Source of the DNA: Anaeramoeba flamelloides
Taxonomy: Eukaryota > Metamonada > Anaeramoebidae
Reading direction: 5' to 3'
Length of the DNA: 64,000 nucleotides
Assembly: GCA_027625915.1 (NCBI GenBank)
Contig: JANTQA010000076.1
Location: forward strand, 3,535,501 to 3,599,500
The notes below the pieces were generated by a model. The model did no database searches, was not told the origin of the DNA, and saw only the letters and a program-made list of their open reading frames with translations. The position numbers and the translations under genes were made by a program. Positions 1-12,538 of the stretch are shown piece after piece; position 1 is the first letter of the stretch; every line of letters begins with the position of its first letter.

Positions 1-218
1 CAAAAATCAAAAGTTATTCTTGAACACCTATCAATCTTAAACTTTTCAATTCGGATTTCGGAAAAAAAAAAAATAAATTGTCAAAAATTTCCATTTTGAA
101 CCACTATTAAAATCCATACCAAGTACAAGATCGATCAGATAAGGACCAAATTAGCAAGTGGTAACACCCTACACAAGATAATCTTTTTTCAAATTTCAGG
201 GATTGTAATACTTAAGGG
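1..218. repeat. Partial arm of the tRNA-side inverted-repeat element
   Basis: This segment matches the right arm of the 47383-48009 element: both have the run ATAAATTGTCAAAAATT, then AAGATCGATCAGA, then ACACAAGATAA and TTCAAATTTCAGGGATT, in the same order. Identity by eye is high apart from A-tract length. The window edge cuts the copy, so a second arm may lie further left. Confidence 0.75.
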
Positions 219-599
219 AAGTTTAGGGATTGATAAATAAAAAAAAAATAAAAAAAAACTTACAATATTGGAATTCCACGTTTTTTCTTTTTATCATTTT
301 CAATCAGAATGTGAGTTATCAACTGAAACCTGAATTAAAAAAAAAAAAAACAATAGCCCCTCCTTTGTTTAACAATTCTGAAATAGAAGGGTTTTTTTTG
401 AAATACTCAGAAATTCAAATAAATGTTTGACAATTTTTACTTCATTTTATTTTGTAAATTTTTTTAATCTTAGCTTTGAATAAAGCCTTTTGTTGATTTA
501 AATGCAATGCAACTTTGGACACTTGGTTGACCTTTGAAAACTTCTTTGATAAAAAACTGTTTTAAAAGTAGAGATATCGAATTCAAAAATGGAAATTGA

Positions 600-1710
600 T
601 GTAAAAAGTTTTTAACAGCCTTTTTACATTTATCAGCCTAACCAATAATAGTTGGCAACATTTTTTGGTAAAAGTTGAAGAAATTAAATTAAATTTTAAA
701 TTGTTAACTCTGCAACACGATCATGAAAAAATTTGTTTAAAAAAAACCAAATATTTGCTAATTATACCCTTTTTAATAACTTCAATTATAATAAACACTA
801 TTGGTTAATAAAAGATTTTGGATCATAAAATATTTTTAAAGGTATTTTACAAATCAAGTTAAAAAATACAATTTTTCCAGGTTCTATTAATATTTTTTTT
901 AAAAATAATAGTAAAAAATTTGAATAACTTTTTTCTTCAGACAGAAAAGAGGTTCATTTTATTATATTTTAAATCTGTTGAATATATTTTAAATAGGGAA
1001 TCAATTATTTGGACTATTAAAGAATTATTTGTTCTTTTGGATGGGGAAAAATATTTTTTTTTTGATTTTTCGTTAGGTTTTTTTTAATTGTTGAAATAAA
1101 TAGAAAATTTAAAGAAATTTTCGGTTTATTCCAAATAAAACAAAAAAACCCAAAAAAAAACACCATTAGCTTTTCCAGAATTCAAAAGAATTGGGTCAAA
1201 TCTTTGATTTTACTCGATTCTTTTGAATTCTGGAAAACCGCCTTTAGATTTTTTTTAATTTTAGAAATAAACCGAAAATTTTTGAAATTTTCTTTTAATT
1301 TCTAAAATGAAAAAAAAGCTAGGTACTTGATGGCACTCTACGGGCACTCACAATATTTATAATCGGTTATTGTTTTTTTTCATAATCAAGTTTTTTTTTG
1401 ATGAGTCGAGTTTTTTCAAAAATATTAGTTATTATCTCTTCAAAAAAAAATATCTGAAAGTTGAATTTAAGGAAAATTCATTATTGCATCCATTTAAATT
1501 TTTTACCCCTCAAAGTAGACCTTTTTTCTCAACTAGAGACTTTTAAAAATCGTAGTTCTATTTAAAACAATAAATACAATAGTCCCCCCAGACTTATTAA
1601 GAACTGGAAAGTTGATTATGTTGTGAATAAACTTGGTTAACAAGGATGAAATGATAATTGTAGTAATGGGCTTGTCTAACGTAGAATTTGAAATTTTATT
1701 TTTTCATACT
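600..1710. repeat. Left part of a long dispersed repeat (second copy 52490-53650)
   Basis: The order of matched blocks is the same in both copies: ACACGATCATG-like, then TTAGGTTTTT palindromes, then GGCACTCTACGG, then ATTAGTTATTATCTCTTCAAAAAAA, then TTTAAATTTTTTACCCCTCAAA, then TAGAGACTTTT and ACAATAAATA. The copies are diverged, with many small indels. No open reading frame of note lies inside. Confidence 0.7.
1040..1345. repeat. Palindrome-rich segment ending in GGCACT/GACGG/CTCTACGG motifs
   Basis: Inverted blocks (GAAATAAATAGAAAATTT against AAATTTTCGGTTTATTCC; CCAGAATTCAAAAGAATTG against TTCTTTTGAATTCTGG) are followed by TACTTGATGGCACTCTACGGGCACTC. Related segments occur at about 28380-28715, 53000-53310, 36988-37070 and 59204-59285. 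Confidence 0.65.
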
Positions 1711-1737
1711 TGTGAAGTGTAAAAAACGATTCCTTAA

Positions 1738-2091
1738 CTTTCAAAGTTTTTTTTTGATAAATTTGTAGTTTTTTATATTAATGGTAAATCTTTTCCGATA
1801 TGAGCGCAAGTGAGAGAGAACTTGTTAGTATATTTGATATATTAAGTAACATTTTATTGTATTTTAAAATGAAAGGAAGTGGTTTGGGTAAGAGACAAAA
1901 AGCGAAAAATCGAAAAGATTTTTTCAAAAAAATAAACAAACCCAAAGGTCTCCAATGGTTTACTAAATGGAAGAGAATGTTACTTAATATATCAAATATA
2001 CTAACAAGTTCTCTCTCACTTGCGCTCATATCGGAAAAGATTTACCATTAATATAAAAAACTACAAATTTATCAAAAAAAAACTTTGAAAT
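1738..2091. mobile_element. TTAA-flanked MITE with perfect 115-bp inverted repeats
   Basis: The arms 1739-1853 and 1976-2090 are exact reverse complements as far as I can read, joined by a loop of about 122 bases. TTAA lies directly outside on both sides (1734-1737 and 2092-2095), which looks like the target duplication typical of piggyBac-type elements. It has no coding capacity. The two 83-codon frames on opposite strands that start with the same peptide are produced by the palindrome. The perfect arms suggest a recent insertion. Confidence 0.85.
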
Positions 2092-2438
2092 TTAAGAGTT
2101 CATGTTTATTTCATAGGTATGAAAAATAGAAAAAATTGAAAATTTCAATTATTATAAAGAAAAAAATAACCAAGAGAAGCTGAAAAAAAATGTATTTTTT
2201 AGATTTAAACATTTTTTAATTGGTTAAAAATAAATTATTTTTTTGTTGATATTCTATATTCAAATTCTTATTTTTTTTTATAATTTATTTGTGAGTATTA
2301 TTGATTTTTAAAAACATCATCCTAATCTTTTTTTTTTTTTAAGAATAATTAAAAGTTAATTTTGATATATATATATATATATTTATTTATTTCCTTCAAA
2401 AAATTCAAATAAAATGGTTAATTATTCTTACATTATAG

Positions 2439-4760
2439 GTGGTCTTCATCATGCAAAAAAAACATTAGCTTCGGGTTTTTGTTTTGTCAATGATATAGTT
2501 CTAGGGATTATCGAGTTGTTAAAATACCATCCTAGAGTTTTATATATTGACATTGATATTCATCATGGTGACGGTGTCGAAGTAGCCTTTGAAAATAGCA
2601 ACCGGGTGATGACTTGTAGTTTTCATAAGTATGGTGATGGGTATTTTCCTGGAACAGGTAACTATTTTCCAATAATTAATAGATCTTTTCGTTTCTTTGT
2701 ATTATCTATTTTCAATTTTATAGATTTACAATCTATGTACATTTATGAAAAAAAAAAAAAAAAATTCAGTATCTAAAAGTTCGTTAAAAAAATATTATTT
2801 ATTTTATCAAAAAAATAAAACATTAATAATAACGAGAAAATTCTTAACAAGTTAAGAAATCAGCGTCTACCAAGGAGAAGTCAAAGATTAAAGTAGAAGT
2901 TGTTATTGTTGAAATGTAAATCACATTAGTACTTAACCGTTCAAATATCATTCTGAAAATTCAATTGGTAGAGTAGTGATATTTGTTGATCCCATCAATT
3001 AAAAATGATCATTGATTAGTAAAAAACCCAACAATTTCGGAATAAAATATATATTTTTTGAGACAAATTTAAAGGTTGAATTCTCAAAACTCAGACTACC
3101 GAATTACAAATAATTTTCTGCATAATCTTAGATTATTTACAAAACAGTTATATTCAAAGAAAAAAAGAAGCAATAACTGATTTAATTTTCTATCTTTTCC
3201 TTTACCGTGTTTTTTCATTATTATTTATAATTATTTTTTTTTTTTCCAATTAAACATATAAAATCATATTAATATATACTAAATATCGAATTTAACACTT
3301 ATCTCTTATTATTTAAAGGAAATATTAATGATATAGGGCATAGTAATGGGAAAGGATATTCTGTTAATGTACCATTGAATGATGGTATGGATGATGAATC
3401 ATATTTTTATATTTTTAAAAAAACTATTGATTCAATTATGAAATATTATCAACCAACTGCAATAGTTTTACAATGCGGGGCAGACACTTTAACTGAAGAT
3501 TATCTGGGGTGCTTTAATCTCTCAATTAAAGGGCATGGAAAATGTGTACATTATGTTCGAAATTTGGGAAAGCCTTTGTTGGTTTTAGGAGGTGGTGGGT
3601 ACACTCCAAAAAATGTCGCAAGATGTTGGACTTACGAAACCTCCTTATTAGTAAATGAAACAGATCTACCAAATGAATTACCAGAAACAAAGTATTCTTT
3701 CGATTTCCCACAAGAAAAATATTTACATATTGAAAAATCTGAAATGGTTAATTTAAATAAGAAATCGATGTTAGATGATTTGTATCTTCAAATTGAACAG
3801 AACTTGAAGGATTTAGAGGCTGTTCCTTCGGCAACTCAGGAAACCATCCCATTGGTTGGGTTTTTAACATCAACACAATATTTTAAAGAAAAACAAAAAA
3901 TTTATAAACAAGAAAAAAAAAACAAGGATAAATTTCTTGGTTCAAAATATGGCTTTGAATTTGTTGAACAGAAATTAGAAGATATTTATCCTTTGACACA
4001 AAAAAATAATGAAATTACAAACAGACCAATACTTTGGAAACAAAATCCAAAATACATCAAAAAAAATCAACTAACCCCGTTTAAAGAATTAAAAATTTTA
4101 AACAGAAAAAATATTGATTTTAAGAATATAAATAATGAATCTTTTAAAAAAACAAATCCAAAAATCCAACAAATTTATAAATTAAAATTCCAAAAAATGT
4201 TAAAACATGTGGAAAGTAATTTAACAGCTATCAACAAAATTCAAGATTCCCCGAATGATATCTTTTCACTTCCCTTAATTGAAAAGGTGAATAAATCACA
4301 AAGCAATTCAATTTCTTCTCATAAGGGGGGGGATTATTCTCTCGAAAAATTTAATAAAAATACAAAATATTTAAAACAGCAACTACCTAAAAACAAACAA
4401 AGACTACAAAGCAATAGTTTAATGGATAATAGCAATTCAACTAATACAATTCAAAATAGTGATACCCCAAATAATAATATTAAGAAAATTAATGGTGATA
4501 ATGTTAATGTTATAAAAGAAAAAAAATGTAAAGTTAAAAAGAGAAAGGACCACTTCATAAAAAAACATCAATTCAACTTATTTAAGAATGTTGATAATTT
4601 GGATATGAATTTAAAAATGCCTAAACAAACAAATATAAATCTAAAAAAAAAAAAATATCCAGATTTAGACTTTTTAAATTCAGAATTATTACAAAATAAT
4701 AAAAATAATTTTGTAATTCAAGAGAAAAAAAGATTTAGAAAAATTAAAGAAGAAATTTAA
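2439..4760 (+). CDS. Class I (RPD3/HDAC1-type) histone deacetylase, 5' partial
   Basis: Zinc-dependent lysine deacetylase of nuclear co-repressor complexes. Two exons are seen: 2439-2657 and 3319-4760. The acceptor at 2437-2438 (TTATAG/GTGG) begins mid-domain; the 661-base intron (donor GTAACT, acceptor AAAG) joins PGTG to NINDIG as in family members. Catalytic features are present: the GLHHAKK His dyad, [12 protein letters not shown] metal ligands, QCGADTL with the third Asp ligand, and GGGGYTPKN with the catalytic Tyr; CWTYET follows. The N-terminal roughly 130 residues lie on exons outside the window. After the domain there is an Asn/Lys-rich tail of about 300 residues, longer than usual, with no domain I recognise; basic clusters near its end could be nuclear localisation signals. 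The ATG at 2414 is intronic and is not the start. The intron holds a degenerate transposon copy (2849-3170). Convergent with TFIIF alpha. Confidence 0.93.
2849..3170. repeat. Partial copy of the 0.8-kb inverted-repeat element, inside the HDAC intron
   Basis: Matches the left half of the 10985-11775 element: TCTACCAAGGAGAAGTC, AAGATTAAAGTA, GTTGATCCCAT, AAAAATGATC, and AGACAAATTTAAA(G/T)GTTGAAT occur in the same order. The right arm is not visible, so the copy is truncated. Confidence 0.7.
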
Positions 4761-5504
4761 AAAAAAAAAAACGATTTTTATTTCTAATTTAATATTTTTA
4801 TTGTTAATAAATAAATATAATTTAAAAGTATTTCTTTTTTCTTTATTAATTTTGACAAAATATAAAAAAAAAAAAAATAATCGAGAAATATATTTCATAA
4901 TATGAATAATAAATAAAAGTAAAATGTATATTTGGTAGGACTGGATAGTAAGAAAAATATACTATTAATTGTATTATTTTTTTAAAAAAATGATAATGTT
5001 GAAATTAAATAATTTATCAATGTAATTGTTTTTAAATTATTTAAAAAAAAGAGTTTATAATTCATAATTTCAATTCAAATGGGATTTTAAAAGCATGATA
5101 ACTCTTTTGAAAATTCATATAAATTTAACTTGTACGTACCAATTTTAAAAATGGATGTAATAAAGTTTTTATATAAAAAAAAAATCAAACCCCTTTCACA
5201 ATAAAAAAACACTATTTAAAAAATAATAATAATAATAAGCCATTTCCAAAAAAGTAGGACAAATTTATTTTAAAATATAATAATTAAACTCAAGAATCAA
5301 AAAAAGTATTTAAATATACAGAATCATTAACTACCATTTATTGATTCTTGGTAATAATTCAATTAGTTTCATAGTATTGTATTAAATAAATAAAAAAGAT
5401 ATTAAATTTTCTGATCTCGATTTTATCTGATATTTTTTGGGGGTGAAAATTGATGTTTATTATTTTCTTTTTTATAGGAATAAAACGTTTTTGTCCAAAG
5501 TTTC

Positions 5505-5745
5505 TATTTAAACAAAATTTCAAAATTAGAGGCAATCTTTTTTATTATTATTATCTTTTTTTTTCAATTGTCTTTCAAAAAATAAAATGATTAAACTATA
5601 TTTTATTTATTAATCTATATTGGTTATTATCTCTAAACACTTTAGTAAAATACATTATTATTCAAAAAAAAAAAAAAAACAAACAATTAAACAAATTTTT
5701 TTCTGATGAAAAACTGCCCCTATTTTTGAAATTTAGCTTTGATGT
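5505..5745. repeat. Dispersed repeat, second copy at 43545-43760
   Basis: Shared blocks in order: TTTCAAAATTAGAGGCAA, TGTCTTTCAAAAAAT, TTTATTAATCTATATTGG, TTTAGTAAAATAC, and TCTGATGAAAAACTGCCCC. Identity by eye is high, near nine bases in ten. Confidence 0.75.
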
Positions 5746-7539
5746 TTTTGAGAGGTGAAAATTGGTTTTTATTATTTTCTTTTTGATCCAAAAAATCATT
5801 ATCTTAACTTTTTTAATTCCGGTAAATTTTCCAATAGAATTGATTAGGTATACCTGCATTTGATTGTTTAAAAAATCGTTTATACCTTTTCCATTTTTCA
5901 AGTTTTTTATTGAAATTGGCTAAACATTGTTTTTTCCAAAAAAGGTGTTATTATTTTTTTCTTTTTTGGAAATATTTCAACAGATATATTTTGAAATAAA
6001 TATTTTAATTATAGATTCAATCAGTATTAATATTTAAATTATTTTGATATTATCAATTAATGAATACCTTCACTAACAAAGATTATTTTTTATGAAATAT
6101 CAAAAAAAAATGCCACAATTTTTTCGAAATACCTTACATTAATTTTTTTTTTTTAAAAATAAAAAAATATGATTTCTAGAATATCATTTATTACCTCAAT
6201 ATAAACTCCATTTCACTCAAAGTATCCCAGCCAAAAATGAAAAATTCAACTTTCCATAAGAATAAGCTTATATATGATTGCTTGTAATAATTAACTTAAG
6301 ATTAAAATTGATAATCATAAAAAAATACCAAAAGTAACTGTTAATTTTCAAAAAAGCATGTAACATTAAAAAGAAAATTGGTGTATATCCATTAGAACCC
6401 CAAATAAGCCTAATTGGATTTGAAATAAAAATTTGAATTTGAATTGTTATCAAAGGATTCTAAGATAAGAATTTATAAACAATTATCTTTGAAAGAAATT
6501 TTTCTCATTATAAATGGTTACTTTTACTTACAATAAGAAAATTACTTGAAAAAAATTTTTCAATAATATAAAAATTTTTCTTACGTTCTTGTGATTTAAT
6601 TATTTTTCAAAGAAATATTGTCAAAAAAAAAAAAAAAAAAAAATTGAAAAGTTTATCTACACATCAAAAACATCTTAGTTAAAATAATTAAAATACATCA
6701 TACTTTACTGGAAATTTTTTTGGGAACCTTTGTACCCCAAAATTGCCTAAAATAATTTTATAAATAATTTACACATTATAAAAGATATTTTGGTATTATA
6801 TAGATATTTTGTTTGATCTGCTGATTCTCATTGAATAGCAATATATATTTGATTCTATATAAATAAAAAATTATTAATAAATTTTAAAAATCTATAATAT
6901 TTTTATTATAAAATTTGGCAGTTTTTTCCACCAAAAATTTTTTAAATTAGAATTCAACTCTATTTCAAAAATTGTGGCTCACCTGAAAAAATAAATTGAC
7001 AAAAAAATATCTTTTTATCTCAAAAACAACTTGAATAAAATATAATAAATAATCAACTTTGATAATCATTCTAAATTTATAAAAACCTTATATTTTAAAA
7101 ATTAAAAAAAATCATACCAAAAACTTTTAAAAAGTTAGTCACAATTTTTGTAATGAGTATCTTGATTTTTTAATTTCTGAAATTTTATTGAAAAAGATTC
7201 ACAAGTATATTTTTTGCATATCAATGAATATATAATTAAACCATTTTCCATTTAACGGTGCCCAGTTATGATGGGTGAATTATCTGTGTTTAAAGACTTT
7301 TCATGGATATTAGAAGAAAAAATTTCTTTTGTAAATTTCAAAATTGAAATCTTTTTTTCACTTTTTTGTTTTTTATTATTTTTCGATTTTTTATTTGAAA
7401 CCTAATTCAGTTGTAATTAATTTATTTTATTACAGATCAATTAGCCACTTGGTAAAAAGGTGTTATTCTAATGTTATTGAAACCATGAAAATGATTGTTG
7501 ATAAATAATATTGATTTCTATTTCAATTTTATTCAATCT

Positions 7540-7711
7540 TTGATCTTGATATTCAAATAATAAATGTGAAAAATTTTCACTTCGTTTTCATTTCCTTTTT
7601 CAAATAGAGACCACAAATCCCAACCTAATTCGTTTTAGGGAAATTATTTCTAAAAGAAAAGTATGGAAAATGTAGTGAAAATTGTTTCCTATTTATTATT
7701 CAAATGCCAGT
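7540..7711. mobile_element. Short inverted-repeat MITE (GTGAAAATTTTTCAC family)
   Basis: The arms TATTCAAATAATAAATG...AAATTTTCAC and GTGAAAATTG...TATTATTCAAATGCCAG are reverse complements. Sister copies at 29729-29900 and 43897-44061 share the interior CAAATAGAGACC(A/T)CAAATCCC and CAACCTA. Confidence 0.65.
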
Positions 7712-7888
7712 AGAAGATCAAAACGAACATTGTTGTTTTTCTCAATAATGCATGAAGAATTTGAATTTTTCAATTTTAAGAAAATCTATTGATTAATTAG
7801 TTTTCTTTCAGACGGACATCAACAATTCTTTGATGTATATTATTCTACTTATTTCTCATTTATTCTTCAAAGGTCAATTATATAAAAT
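7708..7888. repeat. Left arm of an inverted pair flanking the TFIIF alpha 3' exon
   Basis: Reads as the reverse complement of 9751-9940 at high identity: GAACATTGTTGTTTTTCTCA, AAGAATTTGAATTTT, TCTATTGATTAATTAGTTTT, and ATCAACAATT are shared. Confidence 0.8.
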
Positions 7889-8429
7889 AATTGATATTTG
7901 AAAAAAAATGTTTTTTTTGGATACCCCTTTGACAGAAACAAAGTTTACATTATAACTTCTCAACTTTTTTTAAAGTTTTTTGGTATTTTGCAAAATAATT
8001 TTAATTTTAACTTGGCTTTCTGAAAAATAAAAAAAAAATTATAAAAAAAAGAAATTTATAAAAAAAAACAATTAAATTTTTAGAAAAAGAAAAAAAAAAG
8101 ATAAAAAAACAAAAAATTAAAAAAGAAAAAGCAAAAACAAAAAAGAAAAAAAAAATTCTAAAAAATGATTCTGATCCAAAAATCGAAAAATTTATTTTGA
8201 TAAGAAATAAGGATAAACCCTCAAAACTTTCTTCCATTAACATGATAAAGTGAGTCAACATTTATCAAAAATAGTTTATTTTAACTGTGTCAAAATTTTT
8301 TTTATTTTAATTTCTGATTTGCATTTTTTTAAAAAAATTAATGTGATGCAATTAAAAAAAAAAAAAACATTTAATCAATAAATTTCATCATTTTTATTGC
8401 TTCGCAATTTTTCCAGCTGTAATTAATTA

Positions 8430-11400
8430 TTAATTTTTTTTATTTGATAAGTCATGAGTCTTAAAAAACAGATTATTTTTGTCATCAATTTTCAAATTTT
8501 CTTTAATAAAATCACGGATAATACTTTGCTGCATTAAATTAGGATTACCACCGTTTTGTAATTTAAAATTAATTAATAGCTTTTTCAAGGTAATTTTTTC
8601 GTTTTGTTGTACTTCATTTCTAATAAAATTTTCAATTTTTCTTTTCTCTTTTTCTCTTTGTAATTTCTTTTTTTGATTTTCTTTTAAACTTTTTACAGAA
8701 CGTATTCTTTGAGAAACTTGGATTTCATTTTCATAGGATTCGAATTTATGAAGTTTCTTATTTTTCTGATTGCTTATGTTATCTTTTTTTTCCTTTATAG
8801 GTTCTTTTCTTTTTCTGGATAAATCGTTTCTCATTAAAGGGTTAAAATCTTCTTCGAGTTGATCAAAATCAAAATCTGAATCTGGATCTTCTGAATTTTC
8901 AGAGGAGCCATCACCTTTTTCTTCATTGTCGCTTGATGATCCAGATTTATCTTGCTTTTCGATGATTTTTTTTAACGATTCACCTTCTTGGGTTAATTCC
9001 ACATCGGAACTTAATTTTGTTTCCTCATTTTCATAAATAATATCATTTTCATCATCATCAGAAAAGTTTTGGTATTCGGATTCTTCTTTTATATTTCTTT
9101 TCTCTTCTTCTTCTTCATATTTTCCAATTAACCTGTCCAATTTTTCATCATCTTCTTCCCTTTCATTGGAAGTATTCCCCGCTCTTCCCCCACCTCTTCC
9201 TCTTCCTCTTCCTCTCCCCCTCATCGATGATCCCCTTTTTGGTAAAAAAACATTTTCTTTTTCATTTTTTATAACCAATCCTTCACGGGATGGTTGTAAA
9301 TTAAGTTTCCCTTCCTCGGTTTTTCTCATTAACCATGGGCTAATTTTGTTTTGATCTATTTTCATCTATAATTTTGAAATAGACACAAAAAATAAATAAT
9401 CAAAATTACAGTTAGTAATAGAAATGTAATGGTCAAGTTTGAATTATAAAATGTATAAAAAGAATTTGAAATAGATTTATTTAGAAATAAATATCAAATC
9501 GTCATCTGAAAAATTAATTTTAACACAATATATAAATATATATTAAATAATTCCTATTTTAAATTATAAAAATCTTCAATATGTCACAACAAACCAAAAA
9601 TTAGTAAAAATGAATTTTTTGTTTAAATTTATTTTTTTTTATTAAATTTTCAAGTGTGAGATTTATGGAATAAAATTTATTTTTAATTAAGAAGAAAGAA
9701 ATTTAATAATTGTTGACTCAGAAAAGATACACAAAAAAATTTCCAAAAATTAATTATTTTTTATAATTGGCCCATGAAGAAGAAATAAGAAACAAGTAGA
9801 ATAATACACATCAAAAAATTGTTGATATCCATCTGAAAGAAAACTAATTAATCAATAGATTTTCTTAAAAATTTCAAAATTCAAATTCTTCATACATTAT
9901 TGAGAAAAACAACAATGTTCATTTTGATTTCCTATTGAAGATCGAAATAAAATTCCAATAGAAATGAATATGTTTTTTCTACAATCGTTTTCACTGTTTC
10001 AATACAATTAGAATAACGCGCTTTTACCCAATAAATATAGATTTTGCAATAAGTTTTTTTTTTTTGCAAAAAAATTACGTGTTGATAATGAAAAAAATTA
10101 AAAAAAACGTAGAAAAAAATGTGAAAAAGTGTTTTTGATTTTGAACTCTGGAAAAATAATTTTTTTCTTCTTTTATCCATTCGTACCCTTTTAACACGTT
10201 TAATTCACAAATTACAACTGTGCCACTTTGACTGGAAAATAGTTTATTATGTTTATTGATACAAAAAAAAAATTATAAAAAAATACTATGTTTGGGATAA
10301 ACTTGCTTGGAAAATTCTTGAAAGTTTTTGATGGTATGATGGAGAAAAGAATCAATTTTAGTTATTAATCTGGAAATGGAATCAATGAATTGGTTTTTTT
10401 TAATTATATTACTATAGTCAGTTCCACTTTTAAGGCACAAACTTTCAACGAAATTTAAGGCATAATAAAAATCTAAAATTTAGGTACATTTTTTGGGAAT
10501 TCTGTTTGATACAAATTATTTTACGAGAATCACAATTTTGTGCTTTAATTTGAGATTTTTATTATGCCTTAAATTTCGTTGAAAGTTTGTGCCTTAAAAG
10601 TGGAGCTGATTGTAGTTTTTTCAAATAAAAAAATCAGTAGTGGTGATTTCAAAAATCGATATTCATTTTTTTAAAAATTTTTTATTTTTTCTATTTATAA
10701 AGTGATTAAAAAAATTATGAACAATTAATGCTATTTTAAAAAAAAAGTAAAAAGGGAGAAATAGTTTCAATATTAATCTCTAAATTAGTTTGCGGAAAAA
10801 TACCACTTTAAAAAAAAAGAAGAAACAGGGAAAAAAAGTGAAACTCGTTTTTTTATTGTAAAACCTTAAAAGAAATCACAGAAATCACAGAAATCACAGA
10901 AATCACAGAAATCACAGAAACCTGAAAATAAAAGGTACAGATCAATTGATAAAAGAAAAAATAAATGATTAAAGATAAAATGGAGGATAAGTAGATTAGC
11001 ATCTACCACGGAGAAGTCTAAGATTAAAGTAAGCTGCTATGATTGAATGTAAATGATGTTAGTGCTCCAATGGTTCAAATGTCTCTAAAAGATACAATTA
11101 GTAAAAAAGTACTTATAACGTTGATCCCATAAATTAAAAAATGATCCTTGTATTAGTAAAAAATCTCGAATATTTTAAAAAAAAAAATTTGTATTTTTCA
11201 AGACAAATTTAAATGTTGAATCATCAATCTGAAGACTTCAAAGCTAAAAAATATCTTTCCTAGATCTGACTAGAAATGTAGATTAGTTTCCAAAAAATTA
11301 GTATTTTTTTAAAAAATTAAAATAATTGAACATTAGATTATTTTACAAATTATTTGGGAAATATTAGAAATATATTGAAAATACTACTAATTTTCCATAA

Positions 11401-12491
11401 AAAGGAAACAAATGGTAATCAATCCTTAGGTTTTTTTCTTTTAATAATTATTGGGTAAATCTTGAAATTAAAAAATTAAAAAAATAATTCCTTTTGAGGG
11501 TTCTAAATAATAATTATTAATTCTTGGAATACTTATTATTTTGTATTCTATCGTAATATTCGGAAAAGTAAATAAAAAAAATTATTTTCAAATATGAAAA
11601 TTGTTAATTGTGATCATTCGTAACAACATTTTTGAATTTATTGTTGCAATAATATTTATAATAGATTTTTTAGAGATCCATTTGAAATAATGGAGCACTA
11701 ATATCATTTACCCCCGATTACAGCATACTTTAATTATAGCTGCAATCTATGGTTACGCTAACCCCTTAAACAAAATAACGGTTTTGAGAATACTATGCTT
11801 TAATAAGGGTTTTTCTTTAATTTTTTTATTCTTAAAAGTCTGTTATTAAAAATTTGACTATTTTTGAGATCTCCAAAACAAAACTAATCGTATTTTAATA
11901 ATCAACGAGATTTAAATTGTGTTTGTTGTTTTGATTGAAAATAATATAAGGGATTATTCTATAAAGTTAAATTATTTCTTTTTTTTACTTTTTATTTTCA
12001 GGTTCTATTAATGTTGTTACCGAATTAAAAATTGTGTTTAAATTTTAATCTCTGTTTCACTTTTTTTCCCAAATGGTGGACAAAAATTGTTGGAATGGAG
12101 TCTCAATAACAAACTTAAATTGACCTACTTTAGGGGTGTCTGGAAAAAAATTTTTTTGTCACACTTTTTTCAAACAAATTTATCACATTTCAAACATAAA
12201 AAGATTTTTAAAAGGATTTTAATTTTAGATTTGAGTTTAATGGTAATTTTAATAGTTTAATGAGTAACTTAAATAAAAATAATTTGAATATTTTAAAAAT
12301 TCAAGCAGATAAAGAAATTTTTGACTTTTTAAATACATTTGAAAGAAAAAACACCCGAAAAACAAATAATTCTTTAATGTTTTATATAAAAAATTTTCAA
12401 AATGACAACTCCATAAATCAAGATTCAGTTAATGTGATTAACCTCTACCCTTCGAAGAATAATACCAATTTTAATATTAATAATATAAATT

Positions 12492-12538
<47 letters not shown>

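Larger units (their letters stand above)
1..2438. other. Gene-free stretch left of the HDAC exon, probably intron, full of repeats
   Basis: The first recognisable HDAC exon starts at 2439 with a splice acceptor, so this stretch is probably intron of that gene. I see no HDAC N-terminal exon in it. It holds a partial terminal-inverted-repeat arm (1-218), the left part of a long dispersed repeat (about 600-1710) that includes a palindrome-rich segment (1040-1345), and a TTAA-flanked MITE (1738-2091). Confidence 0.6.
6202..8257. repeat. Possible long, disrupted copy of the TAAACTCC-ended element
   Basis: The left end at 6202 (TAAACTCCATTTCACTCAAA, then CCCAGCCAAAAATGAAAAA) clearly matches the element at 62626-63202. 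A likely right-end match lies at about 8160-8257 (AAATGATTCTGATCCAAAAAT). Other elements sit between, so the span as one element is uncertain. Confidence 0.4.
4761..8429. other. Intergenic DNA between convergent HDAC and TFIIF alpha genes
   Basis: No gene is supported here. It holds a dispersed repeat (5505-5745), the left end of a TAAACTCCATTTCACTC element (6202, possible right end near 8257), a small inverted-repeat MITE (7540-7711), and the left arm of an inverted pair (7708-7888). Frames on either strand are low-complexity A/T artefacts. Confidence 0.6.

Noticed and set aside
1778-2051. Two 83-codon frames on opposite strands with the same N-terminal peptide
   Set aside because: They are produced by the perfect inverted repeat of the MITE; the shared peptide is a consequence of the palindrome.
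2414-2438. ATG at 2414 as HDAC start
   Set aside because: It lies before a splice acceptor (TTATAG) and would start the protein in mid-domain; the family has about 130 residues before this point.
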